From Ramlibacter humi (GTDB lineage Bacteria; Pseudomonadota; Gammaproteobacteria; Burkholderiales; Burkholderiaceae_C), in contig NZ_SMLK01000006.1 in NCBI RefSeq assembly GCF_004681975.1, forward strand, positions 1 to 64,000: a stretch of 64,000 nucleotides of DNA, read 5' to 3'. Numbering within the stretch: the stretch's first letter is position 1; every line of letters begins with the position of its first letter. Below, one piece after another: positions 17,178-26,473 of this stretch. The translations under genes were made by a program, and so were the position numbers. The notes under the pieces are model-generated. The model was not told the DNA's origin. It saw only the letters and a program-made list of their open reading frames with translations, and made no database searches.

Positions 17178-17735
17178 ATGCCGCGCCCGATCACCACCGA
17201 AGTCACCTACGAGCAGCCGCAGGCCGCGGACGCCGCCCGGCTCTCACGTTTCGCGATCGACGCCTTCATCGCCACCTATGGGCAAGCGCTCGGGCCCGCG
17301 TGGGCGCGCCGGTGGGCTTCGGAAGGCCTTGGGATGCCTTCGCTGGAGAAGAAGCTGGACGACCCGCGCCGCTGGTGGCGCATCGCGCAGTGCGGCAACG
17401 AGATCGTCGGCTACGCGGAGCTGCGACCCGGCAAGGCACCGGAGTTCGTCGACGCGACCGGCAGCATGGAGCTTGGACGGCTTTATGTCGATCCGCGCTG
17501 GTTCGGCCGCGGTGTGGGAGAAGCACTCATGGCCGCCTGCCATGAGCAAGCTCTCTCGCGCGGACTCGGCTCGATGTGGCTGCGCGTCTGGGCGGAGAAC
17601 ACCCGGGCCATCGCTTTCTACAGGCGGCACGGGTTTGGCGAGGCCGGTTGGGACACCTTCGACACGGATCACGGGCCGGCGAAAAGCCTGTACTTGCAGC
17701 GGCACCTGCCAGGTCATCCGGCGAAGGCGACCTGA
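17178..17735 (+). CDS. GNAT family N-acetyltransferase
   Basis: This is a 185-residue acetyl-CoA-dependent acetyltransferase. The core shows the GNAT pattern: strand GYAELRP, strand SMELGRLYVDP, then the acetyl-CoA-binding loop RWFGRGVGEALMAACHEQA (an R/QxxGxG/A type motif), and the C-terminal NTRAIAFYRRHGFGEAG typical of the family. The ATG at 17178 is just upstream of the domain. The substrate is not predictable. It is divergent from the ars operon, separated by the operator region, and there is no evidence that it belongs to arsenic resistance. Confidence 0.85.
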   Translation: MPRPITTEVTYEQPQAADAARLSRFAIDAFIATYGQALGPAWARRWASEGLGMPSLEKKLDDPRRWWRIAQCGNEIVGYAELRPGKAPEFVDATGSMELGRLYVDPRWFGRGVGEALMAACHEQALSRGLGSMWLRVWAENTRAIAFYRRHGFGEAGWDTFDTDHGPAKSLYLQRHLPGHPAKAT

Positions 17736-17924
17736 TGATCCTTCGCGTTGGGCGCAGTTCGCGCGCTGAACCTGCCGGCATTCAGGCTGGCGCGAACGCA
17801 GGCGTAGTGCGCCGTGCCGGCGGAAAAGCCAGCGCGATGGCCGCCGCGCCGAGGCCCAGTGCCATCGGGCGGCGCGGATTTCGACATCGCGCCCGCATTC
17901 TCTGCCCGGCCGCCGCGAGGCCGG
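17736..17924. other. Gap between converging genes, nothing recognised
   Basis: This gap separates the ends of the acetyltransferase and lipoprotein genes. It is GC-rich and has several short self-complementary stretches, such as GCCGGCC-like runs, but no stem followed by a T tract that I would call a terminator. No frame in it resembles a known protein. Confidence 0.35.
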
Positions 17925-19103
17925 TCAGCGCCAACCGGCGCGCGTGATCGCGTTGTTCACCGTGCCGGCCAGCAGCTCGTGCCCGCGCGGCGTGGGGTGG
18001 AACGAGTCGGAGAAGTACCAGGTCTTCCACCAGCCGGGCGCCAGGCCGGGTGGGGGCGCGGCGTCCAGCGCCGCATCGGTGCAGGCGGGGAAGCCGGCGG
18101 CCGGCGGGCACGCCGCCTCGGTGACGTTGGTCAGCCCGAAAGCCGCCGGGCTGGCGATCTGCGCGCTGAATTCTTCGTCATAAGGCGCGACGACCACGCG
18201 CGAACCGCCTTCCGCGGCCAGGGTGGTGAGCTCGGCGTTGAAGCCCGCGATCCACGAGCGCACGTTGGCCTGGAACTGCGTGGCCGCCGCCGAGCCTTGC
18301 GCGGTGGCGATGTTGCCGATGATGGTGCGCAGGCGCGGCGTCAGCGTGATGTCGGGCACGTCGAGGATAGCCACGCGCGGGGCGCCGCGGTCCAGCGTGT
18401 TGGCGCGGATCGTGTCCCAGTAGGTGTGAGCCAGCTCCGTCATGTACAGGCCCGCCGCCACCGAGCCGCCGTTGGCCTGGCTGGTGGTGCTGCTGATCTG
18501 CGAAGCGCTCAGCTGCTGGGCCAGGAACGCCAGGTAGATGGCCTGGTCGGAAGCGCTGCCGGCCTGCGCGTTGCGGTAGGCGTCGGCCAGGGCGGCCACG
18601 TCGTTGCCGCCCGCGTCCACCACGATCAGGTCGCCGCCGCGCCAGCTGCCGCCGTTGGCGTCGACAGCCGTGCTGAGCTGGTGCTTCAGCGAGAACGGCG
18701 AGTTGTCGCCGTCGTGCGTGGGCGGGTTGACGATCAGCGAGCCAGCCACCGCGAAGTCGGTGCAGTTGGTGCTGGTCGTCGTGAACGTCTGCCCCATGTC
18801 GGGGCTGGAGAAGTAGTTGCAGAGGCTGGAGATGCCGAAGCTCGACGCGACGATCTCCGGGTAGATGGGATAGCCCCGCGCGGGATTGGCCGCGCTCTGC
18901 ACCGTGGCCTTGAAGCCGGCCGTGCCGACGTCGGCCAGGCTGTCGCCGGCGACCACGACACGCGACACCGGCGCGGCCGCCGCCGACGGCAGCGGGGCGG
19001 AAGACGAATCGCTGCCCCCGCCGCCGCCACAGCCGACGAGGACACCAGCCGCCAGCGCGGCCAGGACCGCGGGGAACACACGACGCGAACGGGGGAACGA
19101 CAT
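17925..19103 (-). CDS. SGNH/GDSL-type hydrolase, probable lipoprotein
   Basis: This is a 392-residue exported protein. The N terminus has a basic start, a hydrophobic stretch and a lipobox ending LVGC near residue 25, followed by a glycine-serine linker, so it is probably anchored to the outer membrane. The GDSL-type block I reads VVVAGDSLADVGT with the nucleophile Ser. The GGND block (VVDAGGNDVAAL) and the C-terminal DSFHPTPRGH give the catalytic Asp and His. These lipases/esterases cleave lipid or acyl esters at the cell surface. It is a single gene with a start well supported by the leader. Confidence 0.87.
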   Translation of the reverse strand: MSFPRSRRVFPAVLAALAAGVLVGCGGGGGSDSSSAPLPSAAAAPVSRVVVAGDSLADVGTAGFKATVQSAANPARGYPIYPEIVASSFGISSLCNYFSSPDMGQTFTTTSTNCTDFAVAGSLIVNPPTHDGDNSPFSLKHQLSTAVDANGGSWRGGDLIVVDAGGNDVAALADAYRNAQAGSASDQAIYLAFLAQQLSASQISSTTSQANGGSVAAGLYMTELAHTYWDTIRANTLDRGAPRVAILDVPDITLTPRLRTIIGNIATAQGSAAATQFQANVRSWIAGFNAELTTLAAEGGSRVVVAPYDEEFSAQIASPAAFGLTNVTEAACPPAAGFPACTDAALDAAPPPGLAPGWWKTWYFSDSFHPTPRGHELLAGTVNNAITRAGWR

Positions 19104-19148
19104 GGGACGACTTCCTTGGGATTCGCCCCAGCGTCGCGACCGCGCGCC

Positions 19149-19742
19149 TCACCCGGCATCGGAGCGCGGCGCGTTTCGCAACCCCGCCGCGGCTGACAGC
19201 GCGGTAGGAAGATGGCGCGCGCGCAGCCGCTGTGCCACGCCACGCGCGCCGAACGCCATCGCGGCCGTGGCCACCAGCATCGCCGCGAGGTGCACGCCCA
19301 CCGCCGCGAGGCCCAGCCGCCACGAACCCGTCGCGGTGAGTTCACGGCCCGGCAGGTCGCCGATGCACAGCGGCACCACGGCCGGCACGAGCATCCAGCC
19401 CGCGCCGTGCGCGGTGCCCACGATGAAGGACCACAGCGCGAGCCCGGTGCGGCCGGGCGATGTCCACCGGTGCGCATGGCCGCGCACATGCTGCACGGCG
19501 ACGGCGAGCAGCAGAGCCGCGGCCAGGCCTTGCGGCACCAGCGGATCGAACGCCACGCCCCATCGCAGCGCCAGCGGCACGGCGGCCGCCACCACGCCGA
19601 TCGAAGCGGCATGCCCCGCCGCGATGGGCGCCAGCATGCGCCACGGCGAACGCCACGCGGCGAACGCCCAGCCTGCGGCCGGGTTCAGGCCGTGCAGCGC
19701 GCCCGCCGCCGCGACCGCGAGCCAGGGCCAGGCGCCTTGCAT
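19149..19742 (-). CDS. Hypothetical integral membrane protein
   Basis: This is a 197-residue protein with about six hydrophobic helices. Conserved-looking elements are HGLNPAAGWAFA near the start, AAGHAAS, and GTAHGAGWML in the middle. His-Gly and Asn-Pro motifs inside helices resemble small transporter-like membrane proteins of the TauE/HupE/RcnA kind, but I cannot place it in a named family. It lies 15 bases downstream of the DUF899 gene on the same strand and so is probably cotranscribed with it. The function is unknown. Confidence 0.68.
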   Translation of the reverse strand: MQGAWPWLAVAAAGALHGLNPAAGWAFAAWRSPWRMLAPIAAGHAASIGVVAAAVPLALRWGVAFDPLVPQGLAAALLLAVAVQHVRGHAHRWTSPGRTGLALWSFIVGTAHGAGWMLVPAVVPLCIGDLPGRELTATGSWRLGLAAVGVHLAAMLVATAAMAFGARGVAQRLRARHLPTALSAAAGLRNAPRSDAG

Positions 19743-19757
19743 GGTGCGGCCCCGCGC

Positions 19758-20537
19758 TCAGGCTTCGCAGTGCGGGCAGGCCGCCGCGGGCGCCGCTTTC
19801 TCCGGCGCGGGCTCGAAAGCCGCGCCCGTGTCGTAGCGGTCGTGGTGGCGCACCCACTCCATCTTGTAGAACACGTCGCGCTCGTTGCGGCCCTGCGGCG
19901 TCAGGTCCATCAGCGCGTACGCGCCCATCATCACTTCCACGCCGCGCCCGAAGGTGGAATAGGTGTGGAACACCTCGCCAGCGTCGTCGCGGTAGAACAC
20001 GCTGATGCCGGGCGCCTCCTCGGCGGGGAAGTAGCCCTTGCGGTAGTTGTAGGCCACCTCGCCGGCGGCCAGCTGCTCGGGCGTGAAGCTCACCGCGAAG
20101 TCGTAGTTGAAGTCGCTGCCGTTCGACGACACCCAGTCGAACTGCCAGCCCATGCGCTGGCGGAACCGCTGGATCTCCGCCAGTGGCGCGCGCGAAACGG
20201 CGACGAAGGTGATGTCGCGGTGCGCCAGGTGGACGTTCATGCCGTCGGCGTGGTCGGCCATGTACGAGCAGCTGGGGCAGCCCTGCTCCCAGCCCGGGCC
20301 CAGCATGAAGTGCTGCACCACCAGCTGGCGGCGGCCGCCGAACAGCTCGGCCAACGTGCGCTTGCCATCGGCCGTGTCGAACACGTAGGGCTTGTCGATG
20401 CGGCGCCAGGGCAGCGCGCGGCGCTCGGCGGCGACCTGGTCGTGCAGGCGCGTGAGTTCCTTCTCGCGGGCCAGCAGCGCGATGCGCTGCTCGGTCCAGC
20501 GGGCGTCGCTGACGACGGGATGGTTGGCGGTGGTCAT
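19758..20537 (-). CDS. DUF899 family thioredoxin-like protein
   Basis: This is a 259-residue protein of the DUF899 group, which has a thioredoxin-like fold. A CxxC motif (Cys87 and Cys90, in GCPSCSYMADHADG) sits where a thiol redox site is expected. A second C-terminal CxxC (ACPHCEA) is unusual and may bind metal. The N-terminal helix with ELTRLHDQVAAERRALPW is typical of the family. Its substrate or partner is unknown. It is followed by a membrane protein gene on the same strand, and a beta-propeller gene and HTH gene lie upstream in the same direction. Confidence 0.82.
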   Translation of the reverse strand: MTTANHPVVSDARWTEQRIALLAREKELTRLHDQVAAERRALPWRRIDKPYVFDTADGKRTLAELFGGRRQLVVQHFMLGPGWEQGCPSCSYMADHADGMNVHLAHRDITFVAVSRAPLAEIQRFRQRMGWQFDWVSSNGSDFNYDFAVSFTPEQLAAGEVAYNYRKGYFPAEEAPGISVFYRDDAGEVFHTYSTFGRGVEVMMGAYALMDLTPQGRNERDVFYKMEWVRHHDRYDTGAAFEPAPEKAAPAAACPHCEA

Positions 20538-20638
20538 GCTGCTCTCCTTGTGGGGGGCGCGAAGCGCCGGTTGACGGACGAAGGGACCATGCGGCGGCCC
20601 GACCCGGCAGGGCCTGCTTCACCGGATGGGGGAAAGGT

Positions 20639-21304
20639 TTAGTGGGACTGCGCCTTGGGCCGGCGCACCGCGCGCACCTTGCCGGTGCCGCCGCCGCCCG
20701 CGTACAGCAGGCCGTCGCCGTCGGACTCGAGCCCGCTGACGTTCACGCCGGCCGGCAGCGCCAGGCGGTCGAGCACTTCACCGCTCTGCGGGTTCAGGCG
20801 GCGCAGCTCGCTCTCGTCGCCTTCCCAGGTGCCGTGCCACAGCTCGCCGTCGACCCAGGTGACGCCGGTGACGAAGCGGTTGGACTCGATGGTGCGGCGG
20901 ATGGCGCCGGTGGCCGGGTCGATCTGGTGGATCTTGCGGCCGCGGTAGTCGCCCACCCACAGGCTGCCTTCGGCCCAGGCCAGGCCGGAGTTGCTCTCGG
21001 CGGGCACGGGGATGGTGGCCAGCACCTCGCCCGTGGCGGGGTCGATCTTGTCGATGCGCGATTCGGCGATCTGCCACAGGTGCTTGCCGTCGAACGCGGT
21101 GCCGGCATCGCAGGCCCGCGGCAGCTTGCGCGCGACCTCGCCGCTCTCCGGGTCGATGGCGAGCAGCTCCGTCCGGGCGGCGGCCCACACGTGCTGCCCG
21201 TCCCAGGTGACGCCGGCGATGGACGCCGCGCCGGGGTAAGGACCGTACTCGCGCACGATCTCGGCGGGTCGTGCCTGCGGCGGGCTGGATCGCTTGTTGG
21301 TCAT
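20639..21304 (-). CDS. Beta-propeller protein, glutamine cyclotransferase/Vgb-like repeats
   Basis: This is a 221-residue protein built of short repeats of the type GVTWDGQHVWAA...IDPESGEV, GTAFDGKHLWQI...IDPATGEV and GLAWAEGSLWVG...IDPATGAI, about five blades. It has no signal peptide, so it should be cytoplasmic. Such propellers occur in Vgb lyases and glutaminyl cyclotransferases, but I see no catalytic signature for either. It is about 100 bases upstream of the DUF899 gene and 51 bases after the regulator gene, on the same strand. Its role is open, possibly ligand sensing or binding. Confidence 0.7.
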   Translation of the reverse strand: MTNKRSSPPQARPAEIVREYGPYPGAASIAGVTWDGQHVWAAARTELLAIDPESGEVARKLPRACDAGTAFDGKHLWQIAESRIDKIDPATGEVLATIPVPAESNSGLAWAEGSLWVGDYRGRKIHQIDPATGAIRRTIESNRFVTGVTWVDGELWHGTWEGDESELRRLNPQSGEVLDRLALPAGVNVSGLESDGDGLLYAGGGGTGKVRAVRRPKAQSH

Positions 21305-21355
21305 GGCGTCGTTCCTTTCGTGCGGCGCCGGGGATCCGGCGCGATGGGAAGGACT

Positions 21356-22576
21356 CTACGCACCCGGCAGCGAAGCGGGGAGTAACAAGATTGTCGTGAA
21401 ACCGGTCAGCGGCGGCGCCACCCAGCGGCGCGCGCGGGCCTGGCCGACGCCGCGCACCTGGCCGGCTTCCTCCAGCTCGGCCACCGCGCGCTGGACGGTG
21501 CGCTGGCTGGCGCCCAGGGCGAGCGCGAGCGCCGAGGTGGACCACGCGGCCCCGTCGGAAAGCAGCGCGACGAGCGCGGCCTGTTCGCCGTCGATGGGCG
21601 GCACGAGCACCGCGACTTCGGCATCCCCGTGCGGACGCAGCACGAAGCCACGTGGGGTCGCATCGATGGCGGCCATGTCTTTCACCAGCGCCCGCAGGCG
21701 GCCGATCTCCACCCGCAGGCGGGCGCGGTGCGTGTCGTCCGGACGGCGCGTGCGGAAGGCGGTGGCGATGAGCGCATCGCGCTCGACGTCGTCCGGCCAG
21801 GCTTCGGCGAGCGAGCGCGCCAGCGAAAACAGGATGGGGCGGCGCGCGAGGGATCGCCACGTGCCCGCCTTCGCGATGCCGCGGCGGCAGGCGTCCAGCA
21901 CCAGCGCATCCGAGGCGAGCAGCGCCTCGACTTCGTGCAGCCGCATCGCCTGTGCGCCTTCGCCGCTCACCCGGCGCGCAGCGGGCCTTTCCAGCGCCGC
22001 GCGTGCTTCGGCCACTTCGGCGATCAGCGCTGAGATGCCCGAGCGGTATGCCGCCTGGTCCGCGCGTGCCAGCGCTGCGGCCGCCGCCGCGGATTGCAGC
22101 GAGCGCAACGCGAGTTCAGCTTTCGCCAATTCGGCGATGGCGCCCAGCGCGGGGGGCAGCCCGCGCGCATCGACGGTTTCCAGCATCGACTTCGCGTCGG
22201 CCAATCGCCCGAGCAGAAGGAACTGCCGCGCCGCGACCAGCCGCGCATGCAGCGCGTTCGCGCGGTCGCCGTGCTTGTCCAGCGCCACGGCTGCCGAGGA
22301 CAGCGCACGCGCCGGCCCGTCGAGCTCGCGCATCGCGAGCGCCACTTCCGCTTCGGCCAGCACGCAGCGCGCCCGCGCCAGTTCTTCGTTCGCACCGAAG
22401 CCGCGGCCCGCGCGACGCAGCAGGTCGCGCGCCCGTGCGTGCTCGCCCAGCTGCGCCATCGCGATGCCGCGCAGCGCCAGCGCCGGCGGGTCGTCGCGCA
22501 GCGCCACCTGCTTGAGCGCGCCGAGCGCATCGCCCGCGGCGAGCGCGCGGGCGGAAGCGGCGATGAGGGCGTCCAT
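21356..22576 (-). CDS. Helix-turn-helix regulator with N-terminal TPR-like domain
   Basis: This is a 406-residue protein. The first ~200 residues are alanine-rich helices that look like tetratricopeptide-type repeats (for example LRGIAMAQLGEHARARDLLRR). The middle has a transcriptional-activation-like helical domain with arginine-rich patches (RRPDDTHRARLRVEIGRL). The C terminus has an HTH with LALGASQRTVQRAVAELEEAG near residues 360-380. It is the first gene of a same-strand set with the propeller, DUF899 and membrane genes, and I infer that it regulates them. No ligand-binding domain is obvious. Confidence 0.7.
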   Translation of the reverse strand: MDALIAASARALAAGDALGALKQVALRDDPPALALRGIAMAQLGEHARARDLLRRAGRGFGANEELARARCVLAEAEVALAMRELDGPARALSSAAVALDKHGDRANALHARLVAARQFLLLGRLADAKSMLETVDARGLPPALGAIAELAKAELALRSLQSAAAAAALARADQAAYRSGISALIAEVAEARAALERPAARRVSGEGAQAMRLHEVEALLASDALVLDACRRGIAKAGTWRSLARRPILFSLARSLAEAWPDDVERDALIATAFRTRRPDDTHRARLRVEIGRLRALVKDMAAIDATPRGFVLRPHGDAEVAVLVPPIDGEQAALVALLSDGAAWSTSALALALGASQRTVQRAVAELEEAGQVRGVGQARARRWVAPPLTGFTTILLLPASLPGA

Positions 22577-22640
22577 GGGATGGCGAGTATGTCCGCTGCG
22601 GCCGTCCTAAGCCGGCCGCAGCCATTCGCGCGTGTCCATG

Positions 22641-23924
22641 TCAGAGCGGTTCGACGGTGCAGGCGCCCGGCGAGAACACCGCCGCTTCGAGCAGGCCGGC
22701 GCCGTCGAGAGGTCCCAATCCGGCTCGATCCTTGAGCACCATGGCTTGCGCCGGCCGCCCGGGCGCGAGCTGCGCGGTGGGCATGCCCGCCGCTGCATCG
22801 CCGCCGCGCAGGGCGGCATCGAACAACACGGCCGCCGTGTCTTCGCGGCCCGCCGCGCGCGCGGCGACGTTGCGCTCGCGGCGCACGAAGCGCTGCGAAT
22901 ACTCCAGCAGGCGAAGCTCTTCCGCCCAGTCGCGGCCGACGTGGCTGTCGCTGCCGATGGACCAGGCGCCGCGCAGCTGTCCCCAGGTCCAGAGGTCGAA
23001 CACGCCGTCGCCCAGGTTGGCTTCGGTGGTGGGACACAGCACGATGGAAGCGCCGGTCTTGTGCAGCGCGCGCAGCTCGGCTTCGTCGGCCTGCGTGGCG
23101 TGGACCAGGTTCCAGCTTGCGTCGACGTCGAAATGCGCCAGCAGCCATTCGACGGGGCGCTGGTGGCGGGCGCGCAGGCAGTCGTCCACTTCCTTCACCT
23201 GCTCGGAGATGTGCAGGTGAATGGGCATGCCGGCGGCGCGCGCGGCCTGCGCCACTTCGCGCATCGCGCCTTCGTCGACCGCGCGGAGGGAGTGGATGGC
23301 GATGCCGGCGGTCAGGGGCAGGTTGGCACTGCGATGCGCACGGATCGATTCGGCGATGCGCAGCACGGACTCGGGCGTGGACGCGAATCGCCGCTGGTCT
23401 TCGCGCAGGCCCGCCGCGCCGAAGCCCGCGCGCATGTAGAGCGTGGGCAGCAACGTGAGGCCGATGCCCGCGGCCTGCGCGGCGCGCACCAGCGCCCACG
23501 ACATCTCCGCCGGGTCGGCGTACGGCCGGCCTTCGGTGTCGTTGTGCAGGTAGTGGAACTCGCAGACGTGCGAGTAGCCGCCCGCGCGCAGTTCGCGGTA
23601 CAGCTGCGTGGCGACCTGCTCGAGCCGCTCGGGCGTGATGGTGAGCGCGACCTGGTACATGCGGTCGCGCCAGCTCCAGAAGTCGTCGGCCTGGCCCGCG
23701 GGTGCACGCTCGGTCTGGCCGGCGATGGCGCGCTGGAAGGCGTGGCTGTGCGCGTTGACGAGGGCGGGGAGGACGGCGCCGTCGATGACTGGCGCGCCGG
23801 CGCGGTCGGCGGCATTGGGCTCGACGCGTGACCAACGACCATCGTCGCCTGCGACGAGAAGGACGTCACGCGACCAGCCCCCGTCGATCCAGGCGTGCCG
23901 GGCAAGGTAGCGCCGTTCAGCCAT
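22641..23924 (-). CDS. hutF: Formimidoylglutamate deiminase HutF
   Basis: HutF hydrolyses N-formimino-L-glutamate to N-formyl-L-glutamate and ammonia, the fourth step of the five-step histidine pathway. This is a 427-residue amidohydrolase-fold protein with the metal-binding motif NAHSHAFQRAI near residues 57-67, a later His (IHLHISEQ) and the Asp region IGSDSHVGRDW. Length and motifs match the family. It is the last gene of the leftward hut operon and overlaps hutG by eight bases. Its presence, with HutG, shows the formylglutamate route rather than direct HutE-type hydrolysis. Confidence 0.93.
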   Translation of the reverse strand: MAERRYLARHAWIDGGWSRDVLLVAGDDGRWSRVEPNAADRAGAPVIDGAVLPALVNAHSHAFQRAIAGQTERAPAGQADDFWSWRDRMYQVALTITPERLEQVATQLYRELRAGGYSHVCEFHYLHNDTEGRPYADPAEMSWALVRAAQAAGIGLTLLPTLYMRAGFGAAGLREDQRRFASTPESVLRIAESIRAHRSANLPLTAGIAIHSLRAVDEGAMREVAQAARAAGMPIHLHISEQVKEVDDCLRARHQRPVEWLLAHFDVDASWNLVHATQADEAELRALHKTGASIVLCPTTEANLGDGVFDLWTWGQLRGAWSIGSDSHVGRDWAEELRLLEYSQRFVRRERNVAARAAGREDTAAVLFDAALRGGDAAAGMPTAQLAPGRPAQAMVLKDRAGLGPLDGAGLLEAAVFSPGACTVEPL

Positions 23925-24714
23925 ACAGCTTGCTGCAGGCTTCGAATGCCGCTTCGACCATGCTCCGCACCACGGGCTGGATCTTCGCGGCCTTCGCTTC
24001 GTCGTAGTCGTACGGCAGCGACTCGCGCATGTAGGTCTTCTGCGTCATCTCCAGCTGCACCGCGTGCACGTGCTCGGCGGGCCGGCCGTACTGGCGGGTG
24101 ATGTAGCCGCCCTTGAAGCGGCCGTTCAGGATGTTGGTCACGCCGGCCGCGCGCGAGGCAGCGGCTTGCACCGCTTCGCCGACGCTGGCATGAGCCGCCG
24201 CGCCATTCGCGGTGCCGATGTTCAGGTCGGGCAGCACGCCTTCGAACAGCCAGGGGATCTCGCTGCGGATGCTGTGCGCGTCCCACAGCAGCACCCAGCC
24301 GTGCTCGGCCTTCAGGCGATCAAGCTCGCCGCGCAGCGCGGCGTGGTACGGCGCCCAGAACTGCTCGCGCCTTTGCAGCTTCACTTGCGCCGAAGGCGCC
24401 GAGCCTTCGGCGTACAGCGGGTCGCCGGTGAAGAAGCGCGTGGGGCACAGCTCGGTGTTCGACGCGCCCGGGTACATCGGCGTGTCATCCGGCGGGCGGT
24501 TCAGGTCGATGACATAACGCGACACGGTGGGCTGCAGCACGCTGGCGCCCAGCTCGTGCGCGAAAGCGTACAGGCGGTCCAGGTGCCAGTCGGTGTCTTC
24601 CACCTGCAGCGCGCGCGGGTCGTAGGCGCCGCGCAGCGCTTCGGGGATTTCGGTTCCCATGTGCGGGATGCTGACCAGCAGCGGCACGCGGCCGCGCGTG
24701 AGCTTGAAAGTCAT
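23917..24714 (-). CDS. hutG: N-formylglutamate deformylase HutG
   Basis: HutG cleaves N-formylglutamate to glutamate and formate, the last step of the pathway. It has 265 residues. The family's sequence landmarks are [11 protein letters not shown] at the start, a [12 protein letters not shown] block, DLNRPPDD, and a [14 protein letters not shown] segment carrying likely zinc ligands. The ATG at 24714 overlaps the hutI stop (ATGA), which fixes the start; the frame upstream only shadows hutI. It is translationally coupled between hutI and hutF. Confidence 0.94.
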   Translation of the reverse strand: MTFKLTRGRVPLLVSIPHMGTEIPEALRGAYDPRALQVEDTDWHLDRLYAFAHELGASVLQPTVSRYVIDLNRPPDDTPMYPGASNTELCPTRFFTGDPLYAEGSAPSAQVKLQRREQFWAPYHAALRGELDRLKAEHGWVLLWDAHSIRSEIPWLFEGVLPDLNIGTANGAAAHASVGEAVQAAASRAAGVTNILNGRFKGGYITRQYGRPAEHVHAVQLEMTQKTYMRESLPYDYDEAKAAKIQPVVRSMVEAAFEACSKLYG

Positions 24715-25919
24715 CGGGCTTGTCCTTGAACGAAGGCGCCGCGGCAAGGCCGCGCGCCGAATGCATAGGCGAGTTGCGCCGGGTGCTCCACGTCCCACAG
24801 CGCGAAGTCGGCGCGCAGGCCGGCCGCCAGCACGCCGCGGTCGGGCAGGCCGAGCGCGCGCGCCGCATGGCGCGTGACACCAGCCAGCGCTTCTTCGGGC
24901 GTCAGGCGGAACAGGGTGCACGCCATGTTCAGCATCAGCAGCAGGCTGGTGCAGGGCGAGGTGCCGGGGTTGCAGTCGGTGGACACGGCCATGGGCACGC
25001 CATGCTCGCGCAGCAGCGCGACGGGCGGCAGCCGGGTCTCGCGGATGAAGTAGTACGCGCCGGGCAGCAGCACGGCGACGGTGCCGGCTTTCGCCATCGC
25101 GCGCACGCCTTCCTCGCTCAGCCACTCCAGGTGATCGGCGCTCAGCGCGTCGAAGGAAGCGGCCAGCTGCGTGCCCGCGCTGTCGCTCAGCTGCTCGGCA
25201 TGCAGCTTCACCGGCAGGCCGAGCGCGCGCGCGGTCTCGAACACGCGGCGCGTCTGGTCCACCGAGAAGCCGATGCGCTCGCAGAACGCATCGACCGCGT
25301 CCACCAGGCCTTGCTCGTGCAGGCGAGGCAGCATGCGCACGACTTCGGCGATGTAGTCGTCGGCGCGGCCGGCGAATTCCGGCGGCAGCGCGTGCGCGCC
25401 GAGGAAGGTGGTGCGCACGTCGAGGCGGTTGCGCTGGCCCAGCGTGCGCGCGACGCGCAGGCACTTGGCTTCGGCTTCTTCCGACAGGCCGTAGCCGGAT
25501 TTGATCTCGATCGTGGTGACGCCCTCGGCCAGCAGCGCGTCCAGCCGGCGCTGCGCCTGCGCCAGCAGCGACGCCTCGTCGGCCGCGCGCGTGGCTTTCA
25601 CCGTCGAGACGATGCCGCCGCCCGCCTTGGCGATGTCTTCGTAGCTGGCGCCTTGCAGGCGCAACTCGAATTCACGGGCGCGGTCGCCGCCCCAGACCAG
25701 GTGCGTGTGGCAGTCGATCAGGCCGGGCGTGATGAGCGCGCCTTGCACATCGTGCACTTGCGCGCCGCTGGCGTAGTGCGCAGGCAGCTCCGCGCGCGGG
25801 CCCACCCACGCGATGCGGCCGGCTTCGACCACCAACGCGCCATCGTCGATGAACCCGTACGGCGCGCCACCTTCCGCCATCGTGGCGATGCGTGCGCCAA
25901 TCCACAGCTGCATGCTCAT
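24711..25919 (-). CDS. hutI: Imidazolonepropionase HutI
   Basis: HutI hydrolyses 4-imidazolone-5-propionate to N-formimino-L-glutamate, the third step. It has 402 residues and an amidohydrolase barrel. The metal motif is [14 protein letters not shown] near residues 70-83, with further ligand regions [12 protein letters not shown] and [10 protein letters not shown]. The ATG at 25919 overlaps the hutD stop as ATGA. A second Met two codons on (25913) is an alternative. It is third in the leftward operon. Confidence 0.95.
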   Translation of the reverse strand: MSMQLWIGARIATMAEGGAPYGFIDDGALVVEAGRIAWVGPRAELPAHYASGAQVHDVQGALITPGLIDCHTHLVWGGDRAREFELRLQGASYEDIAKAGGGIVSTVKATRAADEASLLAQAQRRLDALLAEGVTTIEIKSGYGLSEEAEAKCLRVARTLGQRNRLDVRTTFLGAHALPPEFAGRADDYIAEVVRMLPRLHEQGLVDAVDAFCERIGFSVDQTRRVFETARALGLPVKLHAEQLSDSAGTQLAASFDALSADHLEWLSEEGVRAMAKAGTVAVLLPGAYYFIRETRLPPVALLREHGVPMAVSTDCNPGTSPCTSLLLMLNMACTLFRLTPEEALAGVTRHAARALGLPDRGVLAAGLRADFALWDVEHPAQLAYAFGARPCRGAFVQGQAR

Positions 25920-26473
25920 GCCTGCGCCTCCATCAGCAGCGCGTCGGCACCGCGCGCGATGCCGCTCATCGCTTCGCCGCACCAGCGCCAGGCGAGCGTG
26001 TACGCGGGCACGTCGACGTTCACCCAGTCGAGGATGACGCGCGAAGGCTGCGAATGCGCGTAGATGGCCAGCAGGCCCGGCCCGCGCATCTTGAACATCT
26101 GCTCCGCGGGCTGCAGCCGGCGCATGCGCGAACGGCCGGGCGGCGCCATCAGGTTGAGGTCGCGCGTCGACCCGTTCGACAGCTCGCAATCCGTGGCCAG
26201 GCCGCCATCGAAGCGGAAAGGCTCGCTGTCGGCCCGCAGCCAATGCCGGCCGCCGGCCACCTTCAGCACCACGCCCTCGCCTTCCAGCACCGAGAACCAG
26301 CGCTCGATGCCCTCGAAGCGCGAGAACGGGCCCGCCGCGGTGACATCGGCCACCGACAGCCGCACCTTCCAGCCTTCGGCCTGCGGCCACGCGAGCAGTT
26401 CGCGCGTGGTACCGCCGCCGTTCTTCCACGGCTGCGGCGTGACCGAATCGAGAGGGACGAAGTTCCAGCTCAT
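25916..26473 (-). CDS. hutD: HutD family protein
   Basis: HutD is a cupin-fold protein found in many hut operons; in Pseudomonas it is thought to limit hut activity, perhaps by binding formimidoylglutamate. It is 185 residues here. The family opening [17 protein letters not shown] is present, as is [22 protein letters not shown]. Both ends overlap neighbours by four bases (hutC before, hutI after), so expression is coupled. No enzyme activity is known for this family. Confidence 0.92.
   Translation of the reverse strand: MSWNFVPLDSVTPQPWKNGGGTTRELLAWPQAEGWKVRLSVADVTAAGPFSRFEGIERWFSVLEGEGVVLKVAGGRHWLRADSEPFRFDGGLATDCELSNGSTRDLNLMAPPGRSRMRRLQPAEQMFKMRGPGLLAIYAHSQPSRVILDWVNVDVPAYTLAWRWCGEAMSGIARGADALLMEAQA

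Noticed and set aside
17782-18111. Minus-strand 109-codon frame after the acetyltransferase gene
   Set aside because: It overlaps the 3' end of the SGNH lipoprotein gene in another frame and is Arg/Ala-rich without a domain or ribosome binding site.
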